64,000 nucleotides of DNA from Roseibium porphyridii (GTDB lineage Bacteria > Pseudomonadota > Alphaproteobacteria > Rhizobiales > Stappiaceae): assembly GCF_026191725.2 (NCBI RefSeq), contig NZ_CP120863.1, forward strand, positions 1,034,001 through 1,098,000, given 5' to 3'. The position numbers and the translations under genes were made by a program. Under the pieces are notes generated by a model. The model saw only the letters and a program-made list of their open reading frames with translations. It did no database searches and was not told the DNA's origin. Of the stretch, positions 16,091-25,698 are shown one piece after another; positions within the stretch are counted from its first letter, which is position 1, and each line of letters starts with the position of its first letter.

Positions 16091-17917
16091 ATGCCTTTCC
16101 CGACACCCGTTTTTGCCTCTCAGTCTTCAGCAGCGGCTGACCTTGGCCCCCTTCCGGAGTGGAACCTGAGCGATCTTTATCAAGCGGTGGATGCACCTGA
16201 AGTCTCGGCGGATTTGAAAGAGAGCCTGGATCGCGCAAAAACCTTTGAGGCTTCCTATAAAGGCCGGCTCGCGGAAATGGCCAAGAACAATGTGCCTGCG
16301 CTGGTCACTGCCATTCGAGCTTATGAAGATCTTCAAGACTTGATGGGAAGGCTGATTTCGTTCGCTGGCCTGGTTTATGCCGGTAACACCGTCGATCCCG
16401 TTTCACAGAAATTCTATGGTGATGTGCAGGAACAGATCACGACTGCCAGCTCGCATCTGTTGTTTTTCACGCTTGAATTGAATCAGGTTGAGGACGCTGT
16501 CGTCGAAACAGCTCTTCAGGACCAACAGCTTGCGCATTACAGACCCTGGATCGAGGATCTGCGCAAAGACAAGCCGTATCAGCTGGAAGATCGCGTCGAG
16601 CAATTGTTTCACGAAAAATCTGTCACCGGGAGCAGTGCCTGGAACCGGTTGTTCGATGAGACCATGGCGTCTCTCACGTTCAAGGTCGACGATCAGGATC
16701 TCACCATCGAGCCGACACTCAATATGCTGGTGGACCCCTCTGCGGACACGCGTCGCAAAGCGTCTGAAGCGCTGACCGCCACTTTCAAGGCAAATCTTGG
16801 AACCTTCACCTTGATCACCAACACCTTGGCCAAGGACAAGGAAATTTCAGATCGGTGGCGTAATTTTTCCGATATTGCCGACAGTCGGCACCTGGCCAAC
16901 CGGGTGGAGCGAGATGTCGTCGAGGCGATGGTTGCTGCTGTTCGCGATGCCTATCCGCGCCTGTCGCATCGGTACTACAAGCTGAAGGCCAAATGGCTCG
17001 GCATGGATCAGTTGAACACCTGGGATCGCAACGCGCCGCTGCCTGACGCCGATACACGTGTGATTTCCTGGGACGAGGCCAAACAAACCGTACTGTCTGC
17101 TTACAGCGCGTTCTCGCCCGATATGGCAGACATTGCCGGTCGATTTTTCGACAAGAACTGGATTGATGCACCTGCGCGCTCCGGTAAAGCACCGGGAGCT
17201 TTCGCACACCCGACAGTGCCAAGCGCGCATCCTTATGTCCTGCTGAACTATCAGGGCAAGATCCGCGATGTCATGACACTTGCCCATGAACTCGGTCACG
17301 GGGTGCACCAGGTTCTGGCAGGGCCAAACGGTGCACTCATGGCGCCGACACCATTGACGCTTGCTGAAACCGCAAGTGTCTTTGGTGAAATGCTGACGTT
17401 CAAGTCCTTGCTTGCAAAGGCTTCCGATCCGCAGACGCGAAAAGTGATGCTGGCGTCCAAGGCGGAGGACATGATCAACACCGTGGTGCGGCAGATCGCG
17501 TTTTACACGTTCGAGCGCAAGGTGCACTCCGAACGGCGCAATGGCGAACTGACTTCAGACAAGATCGGCGAGTTGTGGCTTTCCGTGCAGGAGGAAAGCC
17601 TCGGTCCGGCAATCAAACTGAACGAGGGCTATGAAACCTACTGGACCTATATCCCTCATTTCATTCATTCGCCGTTCTATGTTTACGCCTATGCCTTTGG
17701 CGACTGCCTCGTGAACTCTCTCTATGCCGTTTATGAAGAAGCGGAAACGGGCTTCCAGGAAAAGTACTTTGATCTGTTGAAAGCTGGTGGCACCAAGCAT
17801 CATTCCGAATTGTTGGAACCTTTCGGACTGAGCGCAGCTGATCCCGACTTCTGGAAGAAAGGCCTGTCCGTCATAGAACGGATCATCGATGAACTGGAAG
17901 ACCTCGATAGGGCCTGA
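16091..17917 (+). CDS. pepF: Oligoendopeptidase F family zinc metallopeptidase (M3B)
   Basis: Cytosolic peptidase that trims oligopeptides. The protein is 608 aa with the M3 zinc motif LAHELGHGVHQ near residue 400, the downstream ligand Glu in LAETASVFGEM, and the PHFIHSPFYVYAYAFG signature near 520. I chose the ATG at 16091, with GGAG 6 bases upstream and the normal N-terminus. The open frame reaches 16013, but that segment does not resemble the family. The next gene begins 11 bases after the stop, suggesting one operon with DUF3445. Confidence 0.92.
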   Translation: MPFPTPVFASQSSAAADLGPLPEWNLSDLYQAVDAPEVSADLKESLDRAKTFEASYKGRLAEMAKNNVPALVTAIRAYEDLQDLMGRLISFAGLVYAGNTVDPVSQKFYGDVQEQITTASSHLLFFTLELNQVEDAVVETALQDQQLAHYRPWIEDLRKDKPYQLEDRVEQLFHEKSVTGSSAWNRLFDETMASLTFKVDDQDLTIEPTLNMLVDPSADTRRKASEALTATFKANLGTFTLITNTLAKDKEISDRWRNFSDIADSRHLANRVERDVVEAMVAAVRDAYPRLSHRYYKLKAKWLGMDQLNTWDRNAPLPDADTRVISWDEAKQTVLSAYSAFSPDMADIAGRFFDKNWIDAPARSGKAPGAFAHPTVPSAHPYVLLNYQGKIRDVMTLAHELGHGVHQVLAGPNGALMAPTPLTLAETASVFGEMLTFKSLLAKASDPQTRKVMLASKAEDMINTVVRQIAFYTFERKVHSERRNGELTSDKIGELWLSVQEESLGPAIKLNEGYETYWTYIPHFIHSPFYVYAYAFGDCLVNSLYAVYEEAETGFQEKYFDLLKAGGTKHHSELLEPFGLSAADPDFWKKGLSVIERIIDELEDLDRA

Positions 17918-17928
17918 GGCAAAGTGCA

Positions 17929-18846
17929 TTGACGGAAGAACGATCTGTCCACTTTCAGCACCGGCCTTATGACGGGACCAGTCAGCCATTTACGGTTGGA
18001 TTGAAGCCCGTTTCAGAAAAGAATTGGCTCGAAACCGATCCGTTTCTGGCGTCGCACCTTGCCGAAAAGGACAGATTGTTCGCAGAAAGGCCCGATGATG
18101 TTTTTCAGGCTGAGCCCGATACGAAGGCTGCGCAGACCGAGGTGCTTGATCTCGTACTTGACCATCTAAAGCGCTTTCACAGCGGCACACATGACGTTCA
18201 TTCAAGCGGTGTGAGGATTCCTGCCGCCGGACGCCGGATAAACCACGCTGATCTTCCGGCATTGAAAACAGCATCCTTGATGGTTCAGGAGGATCTTGTC
18301 CTCATGCGCCCGGGAGAGAACGGCTACCGCCTTGTTGCGGCATCATTGTGCTTCCCGTCTTCCTGGTCGCTGGGACAAAAGTTCGGACTGTCGATGGCTG
18401 ATATCCACGAGACTGTGCCCGATTTCAACGGCGCGCGCATGGGCCAGATGGTGGCGCGCCTTTTTGACAACCTTAAGCCGGGACAACTTCTTTGCAGGTT
18501 CAACTGGTCAGTCTATCCGGATGAGAAGCTCTATCATCCAGGTGCGCATCATATTGAGGTGGCAGATACCGCGCGGGTTCTGGCGTCGCTTTTCCTGCGA
18601 GTTGAAAGGCAGACCCTTCGGCGCTTGCCTGGATCGGGCGATATCCTCTTTACGATCAAGATCCATCACGACCCGATGGCTGCACTCCAAAGCCATGCTA
18701 ATTGTTCAGACGTTGCCGGTGGGCTCTCAAGGCAGCTACTGGCATTGAGCAACGAACAATTGCGCTACAAAGGACTGCATACTTCGCGAGATGCACTTGT
18801 CGCTGCCTTGCGCAATGTCTCCGAACGTCTGCGGCATTCTGACTGA
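17929..18846 (+). CDS. DUF3445, heme-dependent oxidative N-demethylase-like protein
   Basis: A 305-aa protein of the DUF3445 family, which includes the alpha subunit of heme-dependent dimethylamine demethylases. Visible signatures: LMVQEDLVLMRPGENGYRL near residue 115, ASLCFPSSWSLGQKFG near 135, and the FNWSVYPDEKLYHPG segment near 190. The start codon appears to be TTG at 17929; the upstream GTG at 17924 runs into a stop. The enzymatic substrate in this organism is unknown; partner subunits for methylamine oxidation are not in the window. Probably co-transcribed with pepF. Confidence 0.8.
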   Translation: MTEERSVHFQHRPYDGTSQPFTVGLKPVSEKNWLETDPFLASHLAEKDRLFAERPDDVFQAEPDTKAAQTEVLDLVLDHLKRFHSGTHDVHSSGVRIPAAGRRINHADLPALKTASLMVQEDLVLMRPGENGYRLVAASLCFPSSWSLGQKFGLSMADIHETVPDFNGARMGQMVARLFDNLKPGQLLCRFNWSVYPDEKLYHPGAHHIEVADTARVLASLFLRVERQTLRRLPGSGDILFTIKIHHDPMAALQSHANCSDVAGGLSRQLLALSNEQLRYKGLHTSRDALVAALRNVSERLRHSD

Positions 18847-18927
18847 TCTTGCCGCTGGATATTGGCGGCGAGATACATATTTAGTCCGAATACACTTTGT
18901 TGAGCCAACCGGGGAGAGCCCTGCAAG

Positions 18928-20307
18928 ATGCCGCCGTCCAAAGACCGTGAAAGCAATCGCTTCAGTGCCAGAGTAGGGCGCTATGCCAAGGTTGGTACGA
19001 ATATGGGCGGGATTGCAGCCAAAGTTGCGGGTGCCCGATTGTTCGGAATGGAGCTCGACAACGCCAAGAATGCGGCCGAGCTGGCTGAAGCGCTCGGTGG
19101 CCTCAAAGGGCCGTTGATGAAAGTGGCGCAGCTGTTGTCCACCATTCCCGACGCATTGCCGCCGGAATACACAACTGAACTTGCCAAACTCCAGGCAAGC
19201 GCGCCTCCGATGGGCTGGGCATTCGTCAAACGGCGGATGCGGGCCGAGCTTGGCGCGGACTGGCAGAGCAGGTTTGCCGAATTCGGCCGTGAACCTGCCG
19301 CCGCGGCTTCGCTTGGGCAGGTTCATCGTGCTACCGCGCATGACGGCCGCGTACTTGCCTGCAAACTGCAGTATCCGGATATGGCCTCGGCAGTGGAAGC
19401 CGATCTCAAGCAACTTCAGATGCTGTTTTCGTTGCATCGCCGCATGAGCCCGGCCATTGATACGCGGGAAATCGCCAAGGAAATCAGCGCGCGTGTTCGA
19501 GAAGAACTCGACTATGGCCGCGAGGCTGCTCATATCGCGATGTACCAGGACATTTTGTCAGAAAGCGAAGATATCAGGGTCCCGAAGGTCGTAGACGACC
19601 TGTCGACGAGTCGTCTGCTGACGATGGGCTGGTTGACCGGCAAGCCGCTCCTTGAGTTCAAGGAACATAGCCTGGAAGACCGCAATCATCTGGCCAGGAC
19701 AATGTTCCAGGCTTGGTGGCATCCCTTCAGTCATTTTGGTGTCATTCACGGCGATCCGCATCTGGGTAACTACACGGTTTTTGAACAGGACAGCACACCT
19801 GCGGGCATCAACCTCCTGGACTACGGTTGCATCCGTATCTTTCCGGAAGCCTTTGTCGAAGGGGTGGTCGAGCTCTACCGTGGGCTGCTTGAGGAAAACA
19901 ATGACCGCGTGGTCGCTGCGTACGAGCGGTGGGGCTTCACAAATCTCAAGAAGGAGGTCATTGAAGTTCTGAACATTTGGGCTCGTTTCATCTACGGCCC
20001 GCTTTTGACGGATCGCGTGCGCTCGATTGCCGATGGTGTTTCTGCCGCGGAATACGGCCGGAAGGAAGCTTTCCGTGTCCATTCCGCACTCAAGGAACTT
20101 GGACCGGTCACCGTACCGCAGGAATTCGTCTTCATGGACCGTGCCGCAATCGGACTGGGTGGTGTGTTTCTGCATTTGCGAGCGGAACTGAATTTCTTTG
20201 AGTTGTTCAATGAGCAGATCGATGGTTTTGAGGCCGCAACCGTGCGTGCTCGACAGGACCGTGTGCTGGGTGCGGCAGGCCTTGCGAATGAAACGCATGC
20301 TGCCTGA
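18928..20307 (+). CDS. ABC1/UbiB-family atypical kinase (AarF-like)
   Basis: A 459-aa protein-kinase-like ATPase of the UbiB/COQ8 superfamily, which supports ubiquinone synthesis or lipid homeostasis. Marks: KGPLMKVAQLLSTIPDALP near residue 60, a KxGQ variant with Ala replacing Gly; the alanine-rich nucleotide loop AAAASLGQVHRA near 125; lysine in LACKLQYPDM; catalytic FGVIHGDPHLGNY near 270; and LLDYGCIR as the DFG equivalent. No transmembrane tail is visible. Ribosome-binding site GGGGAGAG lies upstream. The KVAQ form marks the alphaproteobacterial AarF subgroup. Confidence 0.87.
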   Translation: MPPSKDRESNRFSARVGRYAKVGTNMGGIAAKVAGARLFGMELDNAKNAAELAEALGGLKGPLMKVAQLLSTIPDALPPEYTTELAKLQASAPPMGWAFVKRRMRAELGADWQSRFAEFGREPAAAASLGQVHRATAHDGRVLACKLQYPDMASAVEADLKQLQMLFSLHRRMSPAIDTREIAKEISARVREELDYGREAAHIAMYQDILSESEDIRVPKVVDDLSTSRLLTMGWLTGKPLLEFKEHSLEDRNHLARTMFQAWWHPFSHFGVIHGDPHLGNYTVFEQDSTPAGINLLDYGCIRIFPEAFVEGVVELYRGLLEENNDRVVAAYERWGFTNLKKEVIEVLNIWARFIYGPLLTDRVRSIADGVSAAEYGRKEAFRVHSALKELGPVTVPQEFVFMDRAAIGLGGVFLHLRAELNFFELFNEQIDGFEAATVRARQDRVLGAAGLANETHAA

Positions 20308-20456
20308 GCCGACGGTGTTTGCATGGAAAGCTCCGGCAAGACCAACCGGTCAAAGAGTCGCGTCTGAGAGGCGAATAATGCAATTCAGATCATTGCCGAG
20401 TGCACAGGCTTTATTGTATGTAGACTGCCGACTAAAGATTTTTTCTGGGGAACTTC

Positions 20457-20738
20457 ATGTCTGACGAAAACGCACCTGCAATGGACTACGATGCTCACGA
20501 GCGGACGTACGAGGGGTTCATCAACTTCTCGAAAGTCGGCACGATCGCATGTCTGAACGTCGTGTTGTTGCTGATCCTTTTCGGCTTTGGCGGCACGACT
20601 GCCGTTGTATTCGGTTGGTTGATGCTGATCGCGACAATCGTTTCCTCCGGAATTGGCCTGGCCCTGGGTGCTTCAGGTTGGATCCCACCAACCGTGGTTT
20701 TCGTCCTGACAGGTATCCTCGCGATTCTGACTGTCTGA
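20457..20738 (+). CDS. aa3-type cytochrome c oxidase subunit IV
   Basis: Small accessory subunit of the aa3 terminal oxidase, 93 aa. It begins with a short cytoplasmic segment carrying the family motif MDYDAHERTYEGFINFSKVG, then has two or three hydrophobic helices (ACLNVVLLLILFGFG, VFGWLMLIATIVSSGIGLALG, TVVFVLTGILAILTV). Alphaproteobacterial versions often have one helix, so this one is long. The main cox genes are not in the window. Ribosome-binding site GGGGA is 7 bases from the ATG. Confidence 0.82.
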   Translation: MSDENAPAMDYDAHERTYEGFINFSKVGTIACLNVVLLLILFGFGGTTAVVFGWLMLIATIVSSGIGLALGASGWIPPTVVFVLTGILAILTV

Positions 20739-20771
20739 CGGATCGTCGACCCAGACACTGTGTCGGTATTC

Positions 20772-20803
20772 AAGGCGCGGCCACAGCCGCGCCTTTTGTT
20801 TTT
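20772..20803 (+). terminator. Terminator of the oxidase subunit IV gene
   Basis: Perfect 10-bp stem AAGGCGCGGC/GCCGCGCCTT with loop CACA, followed by TTGTTTTT. Confidence 0.85.
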
Positions 20804-20827
20804 GGTTGAGACCTGATTGCACAGCTC

Positions 20828-21499
20828 ATGAATCTGCCTGCTCCGACAGCGTTTCACTATAAGCCTCCGATGAGCCCTTATCTTGAGGTGCTTCATGTCG
20901 ATGCGGAGTTGCTTGTCGTGAACAAGCCGAGCGGTCTGCTCAGTGTTCCGGGAAAAGCGCCGGAGCACTCGGACTGCATCGAGAAGCGGGCGCGGGAGGC
21001 GCATGATCAGTCCCGTATCGTGCACAGGCTGGACATGGATACATCCGGGGTGATGGTTCTGGCCATGAATGGCAAGTCCCATCGGCATCTCGGCTTGCAG
21101 TTTGAGAGACGGAAAACCGAAAAGACCTATGTTGCGGTGGTGTGGGGCCATGTGCTTGAGGACACGGGAGAGGTCGATCTGCCGCTAATTTGCGACTGGC
21201 CCAACAGACCCAAACAGATGGTCAGTTTCGAACATGGAAAACCGGCGCAGACACGATGGCAGGTTCTTGAGCGCGACGCGCAGACAACGCGTCTGCGCCT
21301 CTTTCCCCTGACGGGGCGCTCACATCAGTTGCGGGTTCATATGCTCTCGCTCGGCCACCCGATCATCGGAGACAGGTTCTATGCATCGGATGAAGCCTTG
21401 AACGCCTCAGACCGTCTGGCGCTTCACGCTGAAAGCCTGACTTTGCATCACCCGGCGAATGGCGAGCGGGTCACGTTTCGTGCCGAATGCCCATTTTAG
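20828..21499 (+). CDS. rluA: RluA-family pseudouridine synthase
   Basis: Isomerises uridine to pseudouridine in RNA; E. coli RluA modifies 23S rRNA U746 and tRNA U32. This 223-aa protein matches that short form in length and lacks an S4 domain. The catalytic Asp lies in IVHRLDMDTSGVM near residue 68. Other marks are LLVVNKPSGLLSVPG near 33 and PLTGRSHQLRVHMLSLGHPIIGD near 160. A downstream ATG at 20870 (MSPYLEV) is a possible start. It converges on the TPR lipoprotein with 16 bases between stops. Confidence 0.87.
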   Translation: MNLPAPTAFHYKPPMSPYLEVLHVDAELLVVNKPSGLLSVPGKAPEHSDCIEKRAREAHDQSRIVHRLDMDTSGVMVLAMNGKSHRHLGLQFERRKTEKTYVAVVWGHVLEDTGEVDLPLICDWPNRPKQMVSFEHGKPAQTRWQVLERDAQTTRLRLFPLTGRSHQLRVHMLSLGHPIIGDRFYASDEALNASDRLALHAESLTLHHPANGERVTFRAECPF

Positions 21500-21515
21500 G
21501 AAAACGCTGCGACAA

Positions 21516-22337
21516 TCAGCTTCCGACGCGGCCCAGGCCTTCGCGGGCAACCTGGTTCGAATTGTCCAGTGTGATCGCGCGGGTATAGTTCCGCCGAGCT
21601 TCCTTTGGCTTGCCGAGCATTTCCTGCGCAAGGCCGCGATTGGCCCAGGCAATTGAAGAATCCCGGTCAAGATTGACGGCCATGGAAAGGTCTGAAAACG
21701 CCGTGGTCGGGTCGTTTACGGCAATATAGGAAATGCCGCGTGCGGTATAAGGCGCACTTGCCTTCGGGTTCAGCCCGATTGCAGTCGCGAAGTCTTCGAT
21801 GGCCTGAGGGTGCTGGTTCTGCGCCTGATAGATCAGACCCCTGTTATAAAACGCACGCGCATCGCTGCTGTCGCGGGTGATGACGGAGTTGAAATCTGAC
21901 AGGGCAGCGGAAAAATTACCCTGCTGCCGATAGATGTTGCCGCGACCGACATAAGCGACATCGTAGTCCGGCTTGATATTGATGGCCCGCGTATAATCGG
22001 AAACAGCTTCCTGATTGCGGCCCATGCGACGATAGACAAGTGCCCGGTTCGCGTATGTCTGATAGGACTGCGGATTAAGCTGCAGGGCCCGGTTGAAGTC
22101 TTCGACAGCGTTGTCGAGCTTTCCAGCCTGGCCGTAGGCGATGCCGCGCGTGCTGTATGCGCTGGCGTCGGACGGATTGGCCTCGATCACCGCTGTCAGT
22201 GACGCGATGTTGGTTGCCGATCCGGCAGACTTGTTCACGGGAACGTTGTTATAGACACTGGACGTGTTGCAGGCGGCCAGAAACGTAGCCAGGCTCAGAA
22301 CAATGGCATGTGGCAGAAAGTTGCGCATGCGGCACAT
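21516..22337 (-). CDS. TPR-repeat lipoprotein
   Basis: A 273-aa lipoprotein. The signal peptide MCRMRNFLPHAIVLSLATFL ends in lipobox LAAC, with acylated Cys at about residue 23. Six or so tandem TPR units follow (ASAYSTRGIAYGQAGKLDNA, QTYANRALVYRRMGRNQEA, VAYVGRGNIYRQQGNFSAA, RAFYNRGLIYQAQNQHPQA). I start at 22337 because AAGAGA precedes it at a proper distance; the frame upstream to 22454 has no lipoprotein features. Homologues resemble NlpI-like adaptor lipoproteins; the partner is unknown. Confidence 0.85.
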   Translation of the reverse strand: MCRMRNFLPHAIVLSLATFLAACNTSSVYNNVPVNKSAGSATNIASLTAVIEANPSDASAYSTRGIAYGQAGKLDNAVEDFNRALQLNPQSYQTYANRALVYRRMGRNQEAVSDYTRAINIKPDYDVAYVGRGNIYRQQGNFSAALSDFNSVITRDSSDARAFYNRGLIYQAQNQHPQAIEDFATAIGLNPKASAPYTARGISYIAVNDPTTAFSDLSMAVNLDRDSSIAWANRGLAQEMLGKPKEARRNYTRAITLDNSNQVAREGLGRVGS

Positions 22338-22452
22338 ATGATCTCTTACAGTCAAGCGATAAACCATGCCGTTCTTCTGCCTCCAATTGGGCGGGAGTAT
22401 GGCTAACGATCTCCGTGCGACCGGTGTCCAGAGCAATCTCTCGATAAACGCC

Positions 22453-22475
22453 AAAAAGCCGACCGTGACATCGGC
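22453..22475 (-). terminator. Terminator of rpsU
   Basis: Minus strand: GCCGA, 8-base loop, TCGGC, then TTTTT. It is 60 bases beyond the rpsU stop. Confidence 0.6.
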
Positions 22476-22535
22476 CGGCCTTACGGCAGTTTATTGAGAT
22501 CGGCAGCGCCTGCTGCCAAATATGCTCAAGCCGGT

Positions 22536-22763
22536 TTAGCGGCGAGCGGACTTGCCCGGAAGCAAGCCTTCACGCTGTGCCCGTTTACGAGCCAGCTTGC
22601 GAGCGCGGCGGATAGCTTCAGCTTTTTCGCGCGCTTTCTTTTCAGACGGTTTTTCAAAATGACCGCGAAGTTTCATTTCACGGAAGATGCCTTCGCGCTG
22701 CATCTTTTTCTTAAGCGCCTTCAGCGCTTGATCGACATTGTTGTCGCGAACCAGAACCTGCAC
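22536..22763 (-). CDS. rpsU: 30S ribosomal protein S21
   Basis: A 75-aa basic ribosomal protein that contacts the anti-SD end of 16S rRNA and assists initiation. It opens (V)[19 protein letters not shown], continues [21 protein letters not shown], and ends in an Arg/Lys-rich helix typical of alphaproteobacterial S21. The start codon appears to be GTG at 22763 with GGGAAA upstream. Monocistronic. Confidence 0.95.
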   Translation of the reverse strand: MQVLVRDNNVDQALKALKKKMQREGIFREMKLRGHFEKPSEKKAREKAEAIRRARKLARKRAQREGLLPGKSARR

Positions 22764-23152
22764 GCGTTTTTTCCCGTTTTCGATGCGCCGCGGCCGTTCC
22801 GCAGCAAGAATGGACTATGATTTAAGCAAGGTCTCGCCAACAAGATTTGCGCTCGGGCTGAACACACGCATGTAACGCTCATATACGCCCTGCAGGACTA
22901 AGCATTCACAAGTGCAAAGAAGCCTGACCGCCGCTGACGCGTCGCTCACTTTGGTGCGCTTGATACCAGAGCCCGCTGCGCCTGTCCACAGTCATTCGAA
23001 AAGAAACAGGTTCCGTGGCGGACTTTTGCGCCGGTAGAGGCTGCGAAGAATTGTAGACAGTCTCTGATTTGAGGATTACTGCTGATTGGCTCTCATTTTC
23101 AAGATCTCTTTTCCAGAAGAGCATCCATCCAGCCCTGTTTTTGGAGGAAACA
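22764..23152. other. Divergent intergenic region, rpsU / MATE exporter
   Basis: Holds the promoters of both flanking genes. I found no supportable gene, strong hairpin or terminator. A minus-strand frame at 22906-23283 has no family resemblance and overlaps the MATE start. Confidence 0.4.
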
Positions 23153-24550
23153 ATGGCGCGGCCAGCGTCCGGGGTCCCCGATTCGGCAACAAAGCAGTCT
23201 TTGTGGCGCAGCGATATTCTGCCAACGCTGGCGCTCGGCCTGCCATTGGCCGGAGCGCAGATTGCCCAGATGGCGATCAACACAACGGATGTGTTGATGA
23301 TTGGCAGACTGGGCGCTCAAGAACTTGCCGCCTCAGTGCTTGCCTTCAATTTCTACATGTTGCTGTGGTTTTTCGGCATGGGTCTGCTGCAGGCGGTGAT
23401 TCCACTGGCTGCACGCGCTCGCGGCCAGCGCAAATTGCGGGATCTGCGCCGGGCCGTGCGCATGGGCTTCTGGATTTCGGTGCTCTTTTGCATTCCGGTC
23501 TGGTGCATTCTGTTTTTCACGGAATCGATCCTGCTGCTTCTGGGGCAGGATCCGGAACTGGCATACCTGGCCGGGCACTATATGCGCTATCTGCAATGGA
23601 CGATGTTGCCTGCTTTGCTGATCATGGCCGTGCGCGGGTTTTTAACCGTCATGGAGCGCACGCAGGTTGTGCTCTGGGCGACAATTGCCGGTGCCGTCGT
23701 CAATGCGATTGCCGATTACCTTCTGATTTTCGGTGAATTCGGTTTTCCTCGACTGGAGCTTGTTGGCGCCGGCATTGCCTCCGTCTTCAGTGCGACCACA
23801 ACCTTCCTGTTCCTGCTGGCCTATGCCGTTTGGCATCCAAAATTGCGCCGCTACAACATCATGGGCCGTATCTGGCGCTCGGACTGGCCCGTCTTTTTCC
23901 AGATCGTTCGACTGGGTACACCAATCGCGTTGACGATCATCGCTGAAGGGTCGCTGTTTACCGCATCGTCGATCATGATCGGATGGCTGGGTACACTTCC
24001 GCTGGCCGGACACGGTATTGCGCTGCAAATTGCCTCAATAACCTTCATGGTTCCTGTAGGTCTGTCGGTCGCAGCCATGACCCGCGTCAGCCTTGCGGCC
24101 GGTCGAGGCGATCATGCAGGTGTCGGCAGGGCCGGATGGACAGCGCTTTGTACGACAGTCGCCTTCATGGGCTGCTTCGCTGTCGCGTTCTGGACCATTC
24201 CCGAAATTCTGGTCGGGTTTTATCTGGATCTCAGCGACCCGGAAGCCAACGAGGTCCTTCGCTACGGTGTTTCGTTCCTGCTGGTGGCGGCGCTGTTTCA
24301 GTTGGCCGATGGTGGACAGATCATCGGCGTCAACAATTTGCGCGGACTGGGCGATACTACAATCCCGCTGTTTTTTGCACTCTTCGGCTATTGGGTCGTT
24401 GGTATCAGCCTGTCCCTCGGCCTTGGTTTTGTCGCCGGTTGGGGTGGTGTTGGCGTCTGGTGTGGGTTGGCAGGCGGACTGGCCTCAGTCGCGATTCTCG
24501 CAAATCTGCGCTTTGCAAAGCGGGAACGGCTCGGCCTTGTGACTTTCTGA
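23153..24550 (+). CDS. MATE-family multidrug/cation antiporter
   Basis: Inner-membrane exporter of 465 aa, about 12 transmembrane helices in two homologous halves. First half: LPTLALGLPLAGAQIAQMAINTTDVLMIGRLG; second half repeats the pattern at VRLGTPIALTIIAEGSLFTASSIMIGWLG. This is the NorM-like arrangement, coupling drug or metabolite export to Na+ or H+. The ATG at 23153 has an excellent ribosome-binding site, GGAGGAAAC; the frame open from 23069 lacks one. The stop converges with purK, 5 bases apart. Substrate unknown. Confidence 0.92.
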   Translation: MARPASGVPDSATKQSLWRSDILPTLALGLPLAGAQIAQMAINTTDVLMIGRLGAQELAASVLAFNFYMLLWFFGMGLLQAVIPLAARARGQRKLRDLRRAVRMGFWISVLFCIPVWCILFFTESILLLLGQDPELAYLAGHYMRYLQWTMLPALLIMAVRGFLTVMERTQVVLWATIAGAVVNAIADYLLIFGEFGFPRLELVGAGIASVFSATTTFLFLLAYAVWHPKLRRYNIMGRIWRSDWPVFFQIVRLGTPIALTIIAEGSLFTASSIMIGWLGTLPLAGHGIALQIASITFMVPVGLSVAAMTRVSLAAGRGDHAGVGRAGWTALCTTVAFMGCFAVAFWTIPEILVGFYLDLSDPEANEVLRYGVSFLLVAALFQLADGGQIIGVNNLRGLGDTTIPLFFALFGYWVVGISLSLGLGFVAGWGGVGVWCGLAGGLASVAILANLRFAKRERLGLVTF

Positions 24551-24555
24551 CCCCG

Positions 24556-25650
24556 TCAGGTGGCTTTGCTCGAAATCCGGTTGACGTGACCCATCTTGCG
24601 CCCGTCCCTGGTTTCGGCCTTGCCATAGAGGTGCAATTTGGCTGAAGGCTCTTCCAGAACAGCCTTCCAGTCATCAGCATCATGGCCAATAAGGTTTTCC
24701 ATGACGACGTCAGAATGACGCGTTGCCGCGCCGAGCGGCCAACCCGCGACGGCACGAATATGCTGGTCGAATTGAGAGGTGAGACACGCATCTTGTGTCC
24801 AGTGACCGGAATTGTGAACTCGCGGTGCAATTTCGTTGACGAGCAGTTCTTCGCTGTCGCCGCTCTTCACCAGAAACATCTCCACGCCCATCACACCGAC
24901 GTAGTTAAGGCCTGTGACGATTTTTTCGGCCATGTTCCGTGCCGCATCCAACGTTTCCTTCGCAACGCCCGCCGGCACAGTGGATGTCTTCAAAATGTGA
25001 TTTTCATGATGGTTTCGGGCGATGTCGTAGCTGGCGCAATTGCCGTCAAGATCTCTGGCCACGATGACGGACACTTCACATTCAAAGTCAATCAAGGCTT
25101 CGAGGACGGTTGGCACACTGCCAAGCCGTTCATAAGCATTGGCGACATCATTGGGAGTGCGGATCATCAGCTGACCCTTGCCGTCATAGCCAAAGCGCCG
25201 CGTCTTCAAAACGCTTTTCCCGGCAAACTCAGCAACTGCCTGCTCGACGTCCTCTTGAGAATTGATCTCGCGGAAATCTGCAATCGCAACACCTGTGTCC
25301 GCGAGGAACTGCTTTTCCGACAGTCGGTCCTGAGACACAGAAAGTGCTCTTGCGCCCGGGCGGACCGCCACCTTCCGGTCAAGATGGGCGGCTGTTGGTC
25401 CCGGGACGTTCTCAAACTCGTAAGTGACAACGGAAACGGCGGCCGCGAATCGATCAAGTGCGTCGACGTCCTCATAGGGCGCAACGGTGAAGTTGGAGCT
25501 GACATCGAAAGCGGGACTGTTGGGATCGGGACAAAAGATGTGCGATTTCAATCCGAGGCTGGCAGCTGACTGCGCCAGCATCCGGCCAAGTTGTCCGCCG
25601 CCGAGAATTCCGATCGTGTCGCCGGGGCTCAAACGGGTGTTGTCAGTCAT
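24556..25650 (-). CDS. purK: 5-(carboxyamino)imidazole ribonucleotide synthase
   Basis: ATP-grasp enzyme converting AIR, bicarbonate and ATP to N5-CAIR in purine synthesis. The 364-aa protein starts MTDNTRLSPGDTIGILGGGQLGRML, carries ADTGVAIADF, VLKTRRFGYDGKGQ near residue 145, an ECEVSVIVARD block, and the metal-binding NEIAPRVHNSGHWT near 265. I use the ATG at 25650, with AGGA 9 bases upstream; a GTG at 25674 is an alternative. It follows purE by 48 bases and is clearly in the same operon. Confidence 0.95.
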   Translation of the reverse strand: MTDNTRLSPGDTIGILGGGQLGRMLAQSAASLGLKSHIFCPDPNSPAFDVSSNFTVAPYEDVDALDRFAAAVSVVTYEFENVPGPTAAHLDRKVAVRPGARALSVSQDRLSEKQFLADTGVAIADFREINSQEDVEQAVAEFAGKSVLKTRRFGYDGKGQLMIRTPNDVANAYERLGSVPTVLEALIDFECEVSVIVARDLDGNCASYDIARNHHENHILKTSTVPAGVAKETLDAARNMAEKIVTGLNYVGVMGVEMFLVKSGDSEELLVNEIAPRVHNSGHWTQDACLTSQFDQHIRAVAGWPLGAATRHSDVVMENLIGHDADDWKAVLEEPSAKLHLYGKAETRDGRKMGHVNRISSKAT

Positions 25651-25698
25651 ATCGTGAAATCCTGCTGCGGACACTTCAAGCGGGCTTGCGTGAAAGGC

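Noticed and set aside
22906-23283. 125-aa minus-strand frame
   Set aside because: Overlaps the MATE exporter start on the other strand, has no family resemblance and no ribosome-binding site.
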